Shown: positions 18,731 through 31,022 of the stretch, piece by piece
How the letters are laid out: each line of letters begins with the position of its first letter
How positions within the stretch are numbered: position 1 is the first letter of the stretch
Notes under the pieces: generated by a model
What the model was told of the DNA's origin: nothing
Databases searched by the model: none
What the model saw: only the letters and a program-made list of their open reading frames with translations
Source of the DNA: Neodiprion pinetum
Lineage: Eukaryota; Arthropoda; Insecta; Hymenoptera; Diprionidae
NCBI RefSeq assembly: GCF_021155775.2
Contig: NC_060238.1
Location: 14,856,542-14,920,541, forward strand
Length of the DNA stretch: 64,000 bases
Direction: 5' to 3'
Made by a program: the position numbers and the translations under genes

Positions 18731-21700
18731 ATGGCAGTCGAAGCGTATATGGGACTTGCGGAGCAGATGGAGAGGACGTACAATTTGCTGAGAGAGCAAC
18801 CACCCGAAGGAGAGAATGACGCCGTCATCAATCATTGGGCTGATATTGGAATTGCGAATATCCAAGTTCTGCGCGATATTTCCATGCAACGAGGAACAAC
18901 CGTTAGTGCGAGAATACGGATCCAACATACGATCGCACTCCTGCAATCTTGGGTGACGAAGATCAAGCAGTTGCAGCAGCGCACAGTGGTGACGGGTGGA
19001 AATATCGGTACTCCTGCGGGTGTACAATGGGACGACGTGGATAGCGCTTTTGCCAGCCGAACCAGAACGGGGGTTGTCACAAATCTCCGTCATAAAAATT
19101 TGGACGCCTTTCTGGACGATGTGCAGCGCGTCGTCACCGAGAAGTTGGAGCTGATACTGCGCGAGGAGGGAAATGTGAAGGTTAACCTCATATTATCGTG
19201 CAAATTCGAAAATGCCAAGCACGAAGAGATCTCCACCGAAGTTAAGAGTTTCAACACCTCCAACGTGGCGATTCTCCTCCCATCGAGCGATATAAATGGT
19301 TGGTTCATACGTGCACGGGGTGATCTGCAGTCAAAGGTGGAAGATTTCGAGCAACGCGATTCCGGCTGGAGTATGATTGAGATCCTTAACCTCACTGTAA
19401 ATATCAATCGCTACCAGCCTCTCGCCGCGGGGGCTTCAACATTCGTCGACCTGCCCCAAGACATTCGACATAAAAAGGCTGTGATTAACGTAAGGAACGA
19501 GGACGGAAGATGCCTTCTCTGGTCCGTCACAGCAGCCCTCCACCCGGTCAACACCCACACCGATAGGACTAGCCGTTATCATCGATATATTTCCGAGTTG
19601 GACTGTACAGGTATCAATTTCCCTGCTACTCTACATGATGTGAAAAAGCTTGAGAGATTGAATAATTTGCGCATCAATGTATATGGTATAGAATCTCAAA
19701 CTTTTTCGCATCATGCAAAATCAAATAAAAGCGTCATCGTGCCAATTTATTTGAGTAAAAATTTGCATAGCGTAAACATTGACACGATCCATCGTCTAAT
19801 GGTTGAGAGTAATGCGAAAGACGATATGACTGGTGAGTTTGCACCGAGATTCCATTTTGCTTGGATTAAAGATCTTTCCCGATTGGTGAGCAAACAATTG
19901 TCTGATCATGATGGTCGACTGTTTTTATGTGACAATTGTTTGTGCCACTTTAGCGTAAAACACGCCTACGACAATCATCGACAAGATTGTATTATGCTAA
20001 ATAAAGTACGCATGGAATTTCCCAAGTGTGAAGATTTAGTATTTTCCAATTTTCAAAACAAAGGCACCGTTCCGTTTGTCGTATACGCCGATCTCGAATG
20101 TATATTAATCCCTGAACCTGTAGATGAATTTGGAACTCGTAAGACTTGTGAAATTCAAAAGCATATCCCGCACAGTGTGGCGTACTATGTACATTGCGCG
20201 TACGATGAGACTTTATCGAGGTTCCACGGTAAACGCGGTGTCGATTGCATAGATTGGTTTATGCAACAGCTTGAAGATTTATCAATTCAAGTAGAGTCAC
20301 GCATCAAAAACATAATTCCGATGAAGTCTCTTACCCAAGTGCAACGCGATCGTCACATGCGCGCAAAGAATTGTTATATTTGTGAAAAACCGTTTACGCC
20401 TGAGGAGAAAAAGTGTTACGATCACTGTCACTTCACGGGTAAATATCGTGGTCCTGCTCATAATCGGTGTAATTTGAATTTCAGAGAGTCGCACACGATT
20501 CCAATAGTTTTCCACAATTTGTCCGGTTACGATTCTCACTTTTTAATAAAATCCCTCGCGTCAACTTTTCCCGGTAAAATTACACTGCTACCCATAAATA
20601 AGGAAAAATATATATCCTTCACGGAACGCGTCGATGGGACAATGATGCACTTGAGATTCATCGATTCGTTTCGATTTATGGCTAGCAGCATCGATAAACT
20701 TTCCACATATTTGACCGATACCGATAAACACATAACACGCAAATTTTATAATAACCCGACTCAGTTCAGTTTGATGACCCGCAAAGGCGTTTTTCCCTAT
20801 GAATACGTCGATTGTTGGGGGAAACTCGATGAACCGCGATTACCTGCAAAGAAGCATTTCTACTCGCACCTCTGCGATGCAAATATTTCAGACACCGATT
20901 ACGAGCACGCGAAAACTGTTTGGAGGGAATTCCATTCAGAGTCATTGGGGGGCTACTCAGATTTATATTTAAAGACCGATGTTCTTTTGCTTGCCGATAT
21001 TTTCGAAAATTTCCGCGCTAGCTGCTTCAAAACATACAATTTAGATCCGTTGCACTACTACACTGCACCGGGGCTTGCTTTTGACGCGATGCTCAAGCAT
21101 ACTAATGTAAATTTGCAACTCTTAGACAACCCTGAAATGGTGTTATTTATTGAAACAGCCATTCGAGGCGGCGTAGCGCAATGTTCTAATCGACACGCTC
21201 GGGCCAATAATAGATTCATGGGTACAGATTTTGATCCAAACAAAGCGGAATCGTATCTCATGTATTTTGACGTGAATAACCTGTACCGTGCAGCTATGAG
21301 CGTGCATTTACCAATCGGTTTGTTCGAGTGGGAGTATCAGCACATCGATATATCGAACCATCCGGACGATTCGCCGATCGGCTACTTTCTGGAGGTAGAT
21401 TTGGACTACCCTGTAGAACTCCACGAGGATCACAAAGACTTACCTCTTTGTCCCGAACATTTTACTCCTCCAGGTAGTAAGAATGCCAAACTCGCGACCA
21501 CCCTTCACCCCAAAACAAAGGATATATTGCACTATAGAAATTTGAAACAGTGTTTGAGTTTAGGATTGAAATTAACGAAAGTGCATAGAATTTTGAAGTT
21601 TGCGCAATCTCCATGGCTCGAGCCTTACATCACGCTCAATACAGACATGCGTAAGCAATCTAGAAATGAATTTGAGAAAAACTTTTACAAACTCATGAAT

Positions 21701-22506
21701 AACGCTGTGTTCGGCAAGACTATGGAGAATGTGCAAAATCATAAAGATGTTAATTGGTTACAAAATGGAAGGGAAAAGGTGGTGCGAGAACGCTAATTGC
21801 CCGAGCAAACTTTCACAGCTGCACCGTATTTGACACTGATATGGTTATCATTGAAATGAATCGTGTCAAAGTTCACTTCACCAAACCTATTTACGTCGGC
21901 GCATCAATTCTAGATCTGTCAAAAATCTTTCTCTACGATTTCCACTATAATTATATTAAAACCAACTTTTCGAATAAACAGACTAAATTGATGTATACCG
22001 ACACAGACAGCCTTATTTATCAATTGAATGTGCCTAATATCTACGATATCATCAAACGTGATGTAGATACAATGTTTGACACCTCTGACTATCCGCCCGA
22101 CAATGTGTATGGTATTCCCCTTAAAAACAAAAAACAACTAGGGCTAATGAAGGATGAAAATAATGGTAAAATTATAACAGAGTTTGTGGGACTGCGAGCA
22201 AAGCTGTACACATTCACTACGATGGGTGAGGATGGGAAAAAATATGACAGTGGCGTCAAAGTGAGTAAGCGTGCCAAGGGTGTAAGAAATTCATCGATAA
22301 ATAGCATCACGTTTGATGATTATAAGCGCTGTCTGACGGCTTACCGAGAGTTGACTCTTCTACAGTGTTTAATACGCAGCAAAAAACACGAAGTAAGCAC
22401 GATCGTACAAAAAAAATTGGCTCTGAGTTGGCAGGATGACAAGCGGCAATTGATACCCGGACAGACAGACACCGTACCTTTGGGGTTTGTTCCAGCCCCC
22501 CAATAG
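18731..22506 (+). pseudogene. polB: Polinton B protein-primed DNA polymerase B, one frameshift
   Basis: ATG 18731 starts MAVEAYMGLAEQMERTYNLL. The N-terminal region includes CLLWSVTAALHPVNTH. The exonuclease motifs are VYADLECIL (about residue 452), NLSGYDSHF (595) and GGYSDLYLKTDVLLLADIF (740), with a CYICEKPF...YDHCHFTGKYRGPAHNRC zinc/HNH (endonuclease VII-like) module at about 547-580. Polymerase motifs are YFDVNNLYR (A; the usual Gly is Arg here), FYKLMNNAVFGKTMEN (B) and YTDTDSLIY (C, near 22000). One base is missing near 21747 compared with copy E, so the frame ends at 21796 and motif C lies in another frame. The mirror copy has the same break. In Polintons this enzyme replicates the element from a protein primer. 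Total length would be about 1258 residues, which is normal. Confidence 0.92.
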
Positions 22507-22714
22507 CTATAGGATAAACTTTAGACATAGAATTGATGTAAATATTTGATGTTTGACGCCTCGAACAATCCACCATCGGGCGGAAACGTTTCATGATCAA
22601 TACGATATTTAATGGATTTGAAGTTTCAAAATGCGAATTCATATACTCAACAATTGTTTATTCATTTATTATTAATATATCAAGCAATTATTCATATTTA
22701 TTCGTTTACCACGA

Positions 22715-22845
22715 GAAAAGTTTTCAGAAAATGAAAAAAATTTTTCAGGAAACGAAAAAAACTTTTCAGAAAATGAAAAAAACTTTTCAGAAAACGAGAA
22801 AAAGTTTTCAGAAAATGAAAAAAAGTTTTCCAAAAAATAAAATGT
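22715..22845. repeat. TTTTCNGAAAA palindrome array, Polinton B array 1
   Basis: Six to seven units of AAAAAAAGTTTTCAGAAAATG type lie about 200 bp after the polB stop. A TTA/TCA-rich microsatellite follows at 22870-22935. ORFs here are Lys/Phe/Ile low-complexity artefacts. Confidence 0.85.
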
Positions 22846-23044
22846 GTAATAATCGCATGGCAAAATTGCATATTATCATTATTATTATCACTTTTATTAT
22901 TATCATCATTATTATTATCATTATTATTATTATTATGTTCGTAGTACAGAGTATGGCACATGTGCGCACAAAGGAGATAAAATGTGGAAATATTTGTATA
23001 TTCAAAATCTTTTATTGTAATTCGGAAAATACATACAAATTATG

Positions 23045-23762
23045 TTACATGTCTGTTTTATTTATCCAACTATTGTGCGAATTATCAAAACCCAACCACT
23101 TCACATAGAACAGATTCCCCCATTTGCGTAACACTTTCTCTACAAGGTAGCCGTCGGGATATTTCACTTTGGTGAGCTCTTCCTCGTAGAAGCCCCCCTC
23201 GATGGGATGATCTTGATAATCGGTAAGTTCGTAGGTGGGTGGATTGGTATTTTTCACCTCACTCACGGTGAATATTTCTGTCGTCCAATTGGGTGTATAG
23301 CCTCTTTCGAATACATTCTTGTACTTGCTGATTCGAACTCGATCGCCTACACTGAATTTCCGCGCTCGATCACTTCGTTTGATTTGCCGAGGCTTGTACA
23401 CGCTACGATACAGCTGTTTTTCATTCTCCGTGCTAACATCCTGTAAGTTTTATTCGAATCGTGCGATGTTTGGTGTTGTTGTAGGACTTCATTAAATCAT
23501 CCAAAATATTAATCCACTTGTGAAATCCTAGGAGAGTAAACCACATCCACATTTTATTTTTTCAATGTTCGACTAAAAACGTTCGCATATCGACGCCTTC
23601 ATGTTGCTGAGTGTCAAATACATGTTGATATTGTGCTGCATCATGAGGGCTTTCAATTTGCTGTTGTGAAATTCTTTGCATTGATCAACGTATAGATGTG
23701 CAGGTATACGGCTCTGGGTTAGTACAGATTTCATAGCAGCAGCCGCATCTTTCCCCCCACCA
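23045..23762 (-). pseudogene. int: Polinton integrase with chromodomain, relic (left arm)
   Basis: On the minus strand the first piece reads GGGKDAAAAMKSVLTQSRIP, VDQCKEF (second catalytic Asp, with TDxG altered to VDQC) and MKASICERF (catalytic Glu). After several frame breaks, 23401-23045 is open: KFSVGDRVRISKYKNVFERG, FYEEELTKVKYPDGYLVEKV and NLFYVKWLGFDNSHNSWINK, the SH3-like part and chromodomain typical of Polinton integrases. The region with the first catalytic Asp is absent, replaced by a head-on joined polB tail (23767 on). It is inactive. The chromodomain would direct integration to chromatin marks in the family. Confidence 0.9.
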
Positions 23763-23766
23763 CGGA

Positions 23767-24055
23767 TGAGGATGAAACAAAAATGTGATAACGGTGTTAA
23801 AGTGGGTAAGCGTGTCAAGGATGCGAAAACTGCAACGATAAATAACATCACGCTTAATGATTATAAGAACCGTCTGAGGGGCTTACCAAGAGTTGATCAA
23901 CCCCACAGTGCTTAATACGTAGTAAAAAAATGCGAGGTTAGCTCCAATGTACTGAAAAATTGATCATGAGTTGACAAGACGGTAATATGCAACCGATACC
24001 TGGGCAAACAGGCACCAGAACTTGGAGGGTGTGCTGCAACCCCGCAATAAACTAG
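23767..24055 (+). pseudogene. Diverged second polB 3' tail (left arm)
   Basis: The plus strand reads MKQKCDNGVKVGKRVKDAKT, then INNITLNDYKNRLRGL, then a decayed tail with CAATPQ. It aligns with the C-terminus of the polB at 22230-22506 but with many substitutions and stops, so it derives from an older or different Polinton. It is joined directly to the integrase fragment on the other strand and is followed by another palindrome array. Confidence 0.75.
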
Positions 24056-24272
24056 CCGTAGGCTGGAACTGAGGGCATAGAACCGTTGTAAATATATGCG
24101 TTTGACACCCATGGCGATAGTTCATGAAGCAGAGACGTTTCGCCGGCAATACGATATTGAGCAGATCGAAGGTTTAAAATTCGAATACCGTGTAAATTCA
24201 TGTATTCATCAATTATTTATTTATTTATTTATTATTAATATATTGAACAATTATTCATATTTATTTGTTTAC

Positions 24273-24512
24273 CACGAGAAAAATTTTCAGAAAATGGAAA
24301 AAAGTTTCCAGAAAACGAAAAAAAGTTTTCAGAAAATGAAAAAAAGTTTCCAGAAAACGAAAAAAAGTTTTCCGAAAACTTTTTTCCCATTTGATTAACA
24401 CGTAAAAAAAGTTTTCAGAAAATCAAAAAAAGTTTCCAGAAAACGAAGAAAAATTTCAGAAAACGAAGAAAAATTTCAGAAAATGAAAAAAAGTTCATCA
24501 AAAAATAAAATG
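24273..24512. repeat. TTTTCNGAAAA palindrome array 2 (left arm)
   Basis: About a dozen A-rich units follow the diverged polB tail, with a local inversion at 24367-24412 (GTTTTCCGAAAAC flanked by opposite strands). An ATT/ATC microsatellite follows at 24541-24581. Confidence 0.85.
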
Positions 24513-24581
24513 AGCATTAATCGTATCGAAAAATTATAGATTATCATTATTATTATTATCATCATCATTATTATCATCATT

Positions 24582-24820
24582 TGGAGGCCTTTGATCACGG
24601 CAGGCGATGGTGGGGGTGTCCCCTGCTACCAGGGTACGGCACTATCGACGTCGAGGCCGCCTGCAGCCCCTCTCTTCCGCAGTCTAGGAGGACCGCGATC
24701 CTCGCCCCTTCCAAGGTCGTCGCAAGAGCTGTCATTGCTCGCGTCGTAATGACCCCTGGACTTAGAGTTCGCATGATTGAGCTACGCATACGACGTCCTG
24801 GCGCGGAGCTTCGGGGCGGC
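24582..24820. repeat. GC-rich block next to palindrome centre, left arm
   Basis: The 239-bp block is far more GC-rich than its surroundings and starts GGAGGCCTTTGATCACGGCAG next to a TTATCATC microsatellite. It is mirrored at 24862-25101. Open frames run through on both strands, but I recognise no protein. It could be the 3' end of a truncated non-LTR element with a microsatellite tail; this is a guess. Confidence 0.5.
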
Positions 24821-24861
24821 TGTGTCCTAGCATTTCACAAGTGGACTAATATTTTGGCTGT
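24821..24861. other. 41-bp spacer at the palindrome centre, an integrase-derived piece
   Basis: The spacer contains TCCTAGCATTTCACAAGTGG and then ACTAATATTTTGGCTG. It matches the integrase sequence at 26151-26186 (mirror 23496-23531), which reads TCCTAGGATTTCACAAGTGG then ATTAATATTTTGGATG, with three mismatches in 36. The only non-mirrored DNA of the palindrome is thus a third integrase fragment. Confidence 0.8.
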
Positions 24862-25169
24862 GCCGCCCCGAAGCTCCGCGCCAGGACGTCGTATGCGTAG
24901 CTCAATCATGCGAACTCTAAGTCCAGGGGTCATTACGACGCGAGCAATGACAGCTCTTGCGACGACCTTGGAAGGGGCGAGGATCGCGGTCCTCCTAGAC
25001 TGCGGAAGAGAGGGGCTGCAGGCGGCCTCGACGTCGATAGTGCCGTACCCTGGTAGCAGGGGACACCCCCACCATCGCCTGCCGTGATCAAAGGCCTCCA
25101 AATGATGATAATAATGATGATGATAATAATAATAATGATAATCTATAATTTTTCGATACGATTAATGCT

Positions 25170-25409
25170 CATTTTATTTTTTGATGAACTTTTTTTCATT
25201 TTCTGAAATTTTTCTTCGTTTTCTGAAATTTTTCTTCGTTTTCTGGAAACTTTTTTTGATTTTCTGAAAACTTTTTTTACGTGTTAATCAAATGGGAAAA
25301 AAGTTTTCGGAAAACTTTTTTTCGTTTTCTGGAAACTTTTTTTCATTTTCTGAAAACTTTTTTTCGTTTTCTGGAAACTTTTTTCCATTTTCTGAAAATT
25401 TTTCTCGTG
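25170..25409. repeat. TTTTCNGAAAA palindrome array 2 (right arm)
   Basis: Mirror of 24273-24512 with T-rich units on the plus strand. Array 458-674 of Polinton A is most similar to this stretch, including the ACGTGTTAAT...GGGAAAAA interruption. Confidence 0.85.
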
Positions 25410-25626
25410 GTAAACAAATAAATATGAATAATTGTTCAATATATTAATAATAAATAAATAAATAAATAATTGATGAATACATGAATTTACACGGTATTCG
25501 AATTTTAAACCTTCGATCTGCTCAATATCGTATTGCCGGCGAAACGTCTCTGCTTCATGAACTATCGCCATGGGTGTCAAACGCATATATTTACAACGGT
25601 TCTATGCCCTCAGTTCCAGCCTACGG

Positions 25627-25915
25627 CTAGTTTATTGCGGGGTTGCAGCACACCCTCCAAGTTCTGGTGCCTGTTTGCCCAGGTATCGGTTGCATATTAC
25701 CGTCTTGTCAACTCATGATCAATTTTTCAGTACATTGGAGCTAACCTCGCATTTTTTTACTACGTATTAAGCACTGTGGGGTTGATCAACTCTTGGTAAG
25801 CCCCTCAGACGGTTCTTATAATCATTAAGCGTGATGTTATTTATCGTTGCAGTTTTCGCATCCTTGACACGCTTACCCACTTTAACACCGTTATCACATT
25901 TTTGTTTCATCCTCA
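25627..25915 (-). pseudogene. Diverged second polB 3' tail (right arm)
   Basis: Mirror copy of 23767-24055, with no difference noticed. Confidence 0.75.
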
Positions 25916-25919
25916 TCCG

Positions 25920-26637
25920 TGGTGGGGGGAAAGATGCGGCTGCTGCTATGAAATCTGTACTAACCCAGAGCCGTATACCTGCACATCTATACGTTGATCA
26001 ATGCAAAGAATTTCACAACAGCAAATTGAAAGCCCTCATGATGCAGCACAATATCAACATGTATTTGACACTCAGCAACATGAAGGCGTCGATATGCGAA
26101 CGTTTTTAGTCGAACATTGAAAAAATAAAATGTGGATGTGGTTTACTCTCCTAGGATTTCACAAGTGGATTAATATTTTGGATGATTTAATGAAGTCCTA
26201 CAACAACACCAAACATCGCACGATTCGAATAAAACTTACAGGATGTTAGCACGGAGAATGAAAAACAGCTGTATCGTAGCGTGTACAAGCCTCGGCAAAT
26301 CAAACGAAGTGATCGAGCGCGGAAATTCAGTGTAGGCGATCGAGTTCGAATCAGCAAGTACAAGAATGTATTCGAAAGAGGCTATACACCCAATTGGACG
26401 ACAGAAATATTCACCGTGAGTGAGGTGAAAAATACCAATCCACCCACCTACGAACTTACCGATTATCAAGATCATCCCATCGAGGGGGGCTTCTACGAGG
26501 AAGAGCTCACCAAAGTGAAATATCCCGACGGCTACCTTGTAGAGAAAGTGTTACGCAAATGGGGGAATCTGTTCTATGTGAAGTGGTTGGGTTTTGATAA
26601 TTCGCACAATAGTTGGATAAATAAAACAGACATGTAA
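25920..26637 (+). pseudogene. int: Polinton integrase with chromodomain, relic (right arm)
   Basis: Mirror of 23045-23762. The core fragment (AAAAMKSVLTQSRIP...MKASICERF, stop at 26107-26109) and the open SH3-chromodomain piece 26281-26637 are unchanged between arms. Between them, GFHKWINIL-like and NNTKHRTIRIK-like segments (26150-26235) show the decayed middle. Confidence 0.9.
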
Positions 26638-26843
26638 CATAATTTGTATGTATTTTCCGAATTACAATAAAAGATTTTGAATATACAAATATTTCCACAT
26701 TTTATCTCCTTTGTGCGCACATGTGCCATACTCTGTACTACGAACATAATAATAATAATAATGATAATAATAATGATGATAATAATAAAAGTGATAATAA
26801 TAATGATAATATGCAATTTTGCCATGCGATTATTACACATTTT

Positions 26844-26967
26844 ATTTTTTGGAAAACTTTTTTTCATTTTCTGAAAACTTTTTCTCGTTTTCTGAAAAGT
26901 TTTTTTCATTTTCTGAAAAGTTTTTTTCGTTTCCTGAAAAATTTTTTTCATTTTCTGAAAACTTTTC
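26844..26967. repeat. TTTTCNGAAAA palindrome array 1 (right arm)
   Basis: Mirror of 22715-22845, with the mirrored ATA/ATG microsatellite at 26747-26812. Confidence 0.85.
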
Positions 26968-27175
26968 TCGTGGTAAACGAATGAATATGAATAATTGCTT
27001 GATATATCAATAATAAATGAATAAACAATTGTTGAGTATATGAATTCGCATTTTGAAACTTCAAATCCATTAAATATCGTATTGATCATGAAACGTTTCC
27101 GCCCGATGGTGGATTGTTCGAGGCGTCAAACATCAAATATTTACATCAATTCTATGTCTAAAGTTTATCCTATAG

Positions 27176-30100
27176 CTATTGGGGGGCTGGAACAAACCCC
27201 CAAGGTACGGTGTCTGTCTGTCCGGGTATCAATTGCCGCTTGTCATCCTGCCAACTCAGAGCCAATTTTTTTTGTACGATCGTGCTTACTTCGTGTTTTT
27301 TGCTGCGTATTAAACACTGTGGAAGAGTCAACTCTCGGTAAGCCGTCAGACAGCGCTTATAATCATCAAACGTGATGCTATTTATCGATGAATTTCTTAC
27401 ACCCTTGGCACGCTTACTCACTTTGACGCCACTGTCATATTTTTTCCCATCCTCACCCATCGTAGTAAATGTGTACAGCTTTGCTCGCAGTCCCACAAAC
27501 TCTGTCATAATTTTACCATTATTTTCATCCTTCATTAGCCCTAGTTGTTTTTTGTTTTTAAGGGGAATACCATACACATTGTCGGGCGGATAGTCAGAGG
27601 TGTCAAACATTGTATCTACATCACGTTTGATGATATCATAGATATTAGGCACATTGAATTGATAAATAAGGCTGTCTGTGTCGGTATACATCAATTTAGC
27701 CTGTTTATTCGAAAAGTTGGTTTTAATATAATTATAGTGGAAATCGTAGAGAAAGATTTTTGACAGATCTAGAATTGATGCGCCGACGTAAATAGGTTTG
27801 GTGAAGTGAACTTTGACACGATTCATTTCAATGATAACCATATCAGTGTCAAATACGGTGCAGCTGTGAAAGTTTGCTCGGGCAATAAGCGTTCTCGCAC
27901 CACCTTTTCCCTCCCATTTTGTAACCAATTAACATCTTTATGATTTCGCACATTCTCCATAGTCTTGCCGAACACAGCGTTATTCATGAGTTTGTAAAAG
28001 TTTTTCTCAAATTCATTTCTAGATTGCTTACGCATGTCTGTATTGAGCGTGATGTAAGGCTCGAGCCATGGAGATTGCGCAAACTCCAAAATTCTATGCA
28101 CTTTCGTTAATTTCAATCCTAAACTCAAACACTGTTTCAAATTTCTATAGTGCAATATATACTTTGTTTTGGGGTGCAGGGTGGTCGCGAGTTTGGCATT
28201 TTTACTACCTGGAGGAGTGAAATGTTCGGGACAAAGAGGTAAGTCTTTGTGATCCTCGTGGAGTTCTACAGGGTAGTCCAAATCTACCTCCAGAAAGTAA
28301 CCGATCGGCGAATCGTCCGGATGGTTCGTTATATCGATGTGCTGATACTCCCACTCGAACGAACCGATTGGTAAATGCACGCTCATAGCTGCACCGTACA
28401 GGTTATTCACGTCAAAATACATGAGATACGATTCCGCTTTGTTTGGATCAAAATCTGTACCCATGAATCTATTATTGGCCCGAGCGTGTCGATTAGAACA
28501 TTGCGCTACGCCGCCTCGAATGGCTGTTTCAATAAATAACACCATTTCAGGGTTGTCTAAGAGTTGCAAATTTACATTAGTATGCTTGAGCATCGCGTCA
28601 AAAGCAAGCCCCGGTGCAGTGTAGTAGTGCAACGGATCTAAATTGTATGTTTTGAAGCAGCTAGCGCGGAAATTTTCGAAAATATCGGCAAGCAAAAGAA
28701 CATCGGTCTTTAAATATAAATCTGAGTAGCCCCCCAATGACTCTGAATGGAATTCCCTCCAAACAGTTTTCGCGTGCTCGTAATCGGTGTCTGAAATATT
28801 TGCATCGCAGAGGTGCGAGTAGAAATGCTTCTTTGCAGGTAATCGCGGTTCATCGAGTTTCCCCCAACAATCGACGTATTCATAGGGAAAAACGCCTTTG
28901 CGGGTCATCAAACTGAACTGAGTCGGGTTATTATAAAATTTGCGTGTTATGTGTTTATCGGTATCGGTCAAATATAAATCGAAACGGATCGATGAATCTC
29001 AAGTGCATCATTGTCCCATCGACGCGTTTCGTGAAGGATATATATTTTTCCTTATTTATGGGTAGCAGTGTAATTTTACCGGGAAAAGTTGACGCGAGGG
29101 ATTTTATTAAAAAGTGAGAATCGTAACCGGACAAATTGTGGAAAACTATTGGAATTGTGTGCGACTCTCTGAAATTCAAATTACACCGATTATGAGCAGG
29201 ACCACGATATTTACCCGTGAAGTGACAGTGATCGTAACACTTTTTCTCCTCAGGCGTAAACGGTTTTTCACAAATATAACAATTCTTTGCGCGCATGTGA
29301 CGATCGCGTTGCACTTGGGTAAGAGACTTCATCGGAATTATGTTTTTGATGCGTGACTCTACTTGAATTGATAAATCTTCAAGTTGTTGCATAAACCAAT
29401 CTATGCAATCGACACCGCGTTTACCGTGGAACCTCGATAAAGTCTCATCGTACGCGCAATGTACATAGTACGCTACACTGTGCGGGATATGCTTTTGAAT
29501 TTCACAAGTCTTACGAGTTTCAAATTCATCTACAGGTTCAGGGATTAATATACATTCGAGATCGGCGTATACGACAAACGGAACGGTGCCTTTGTTTTGA
29601 AAATTGGAAAATACTAAATCTTCACACTTGGGAAATTCCATGCGTACTTTATTTAGCATAATACAATCTTGTCGATGATTGTCGTAGGCGTGTTTTACGC
29701 TAAAGTGGCACAAACAATTGTCACATAAAAACAGTCGACCATCATGATCAGACAATTGTTTGCTCACCAATCGGGAAAGATCTTTAATCCAAGCAAAATG
29801 GAATCTCGGTGCAAACTCACCAGTCATATCGTCTTTCGCATTACTCTCAACCATTAGACGATGGATCGTGTCAATGTTTACGCTATGCAAATTTTTACTC
29901 AAATAAATTGGCACGATGACGCTTTTATTTGATTTTGCATGATGCGAAAAAGTTTGAGATTCTATACCATATACATTGATGCGCAAATTATTCAATCTCT
30001 CAAGCTTTTTCACATCATGTAGAGTAGCAGGGAAATTGATACCTGTACAGTCCAACTCGGAAATATATCGATGATAACGGCTAGTCCTATCGGTGTGGGT

Positions 30101-30922
30101 GTTGACCGGGTGGAGGGCTGCTGTGACGGACCAGAGAAGGCATCTTCCGTCCTCGTTCCTTACGTTAATCACAGCCTTTTTATGTCGAATGTCTTGGGGC
30201 AGGTCGACGAATGTTGAAGCCCCCGCGGCGAGAGGCTGGTAGCGATTGATATTTACAGTGAGGTTAAGGATCTCAATCATACTCCAGCCGGAATCGCGTT
30301 GCTCGAAATCTTCCACCTTTGACTGCAGATCACCCCGTGCACGTATGAACCAACCATTTATATCGCTCGATGGGAGGAGAATCGCCACGTTGGAGGTGTT
30401 GAAACTCTTAACTTCGGTGGAGATCTCTTCGTGCTTGGCATTTTCGAATTTGCACGATAATATGAGGTTAACCTTCACATTTCCCTCCTCGCGCAGTATC
30501 AGCTCCAACTTCTCGGTGACGACGCGCTGCACATCGTCCAGAAAGGCGTCCAAATTTTTATGACGGAGATTTGTGACAACCCCCGTTCTGGTTCGGCTGG
30601 CAAAAGCGCTATCCACGTCGTCCCATTGTACACCCGCAGGAGTACCGATATTTCCACCCGTCACCACTGTGCGCTGCTGCAACTGCTTGATCTTCGTCAC
30701 CCAAGATTGCAGGAGTGCGATCGTATGTTGGATCCGTATTCTCGCACCAACGGTTGTTCCTCGTTGCATGGAAATATCGCGCAGAACTTGGATATTCGCA
30801 ATTCCAATATCAGCCCAATGATTGATGACGGCGTCATTCTCTCCTTCGGGTGGTTGCTCTCTCAGCAAATTGTACGTCCTCTCCATCTGCTCCGCAAGTC
30901 CCATATACGCTTCGACTGCCAT
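27176..30922 (-). pseudogene. polB: Polinton C protein-primed DNA polymerase B, two breaks
   Basis: Minus strand from ATG 30922 to the stop at 27176. It has the same motif set as the copy at 18731-22506, with the normal Gly in motif A (DVNNLYG) and ER/KR-type substitutions elsewhere. A 29-bp deletion near 28976 shifts the frame after RFIDPFRF. The one-base loss found in the left arm at 21747 is present here as well (near 27935). It is inactive. The left arm carries several non-conservative changes that this arm lacks, so this arm is closer to the ancestral sequence. Confidence 0.92.
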
Positions 30923-31022
30923 GACTTTGACGTTGATATAAGCTGAACTTTGTATAACTTTTTTGACTTGCACGTATCGTGTAAGACTGACGAGTCTGCA
31001 TCGGATGCGTTGAGCTCATATG

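Larger units (their letters stand above)
17249..24820 (+). mobile_element. Polinton copy B (left arm of the great palindrome)
   Basis: Order: terminus AGTAGTGTATATATGACAGT at 17249, C-rich and CA tracts, capsid-gene remnant (minus), subterminal block, polB promoter, polB (plus), palindrome array, integrase relic (minus), a second diverged polB tail with array, and a GC-rich block to 24820. The outer genes expected between terminus and polB (ATPase, protease, minor capsid) are missing, so it is internally deleted. From 18627 on it is mirrored at 24862-31026. The six bases outside the terminus are CACGCC. Confidence 0.85.

Noticed and set aside
24581..25101. 168-codon plus-strand ORF and 88-codon minus-strand ORF at the palindrome centre
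   Set aside because: They read through both arms of the inverted GC-rich block; each strand gives the same peptides because of the mirror symmetry. No domain is recognisable.
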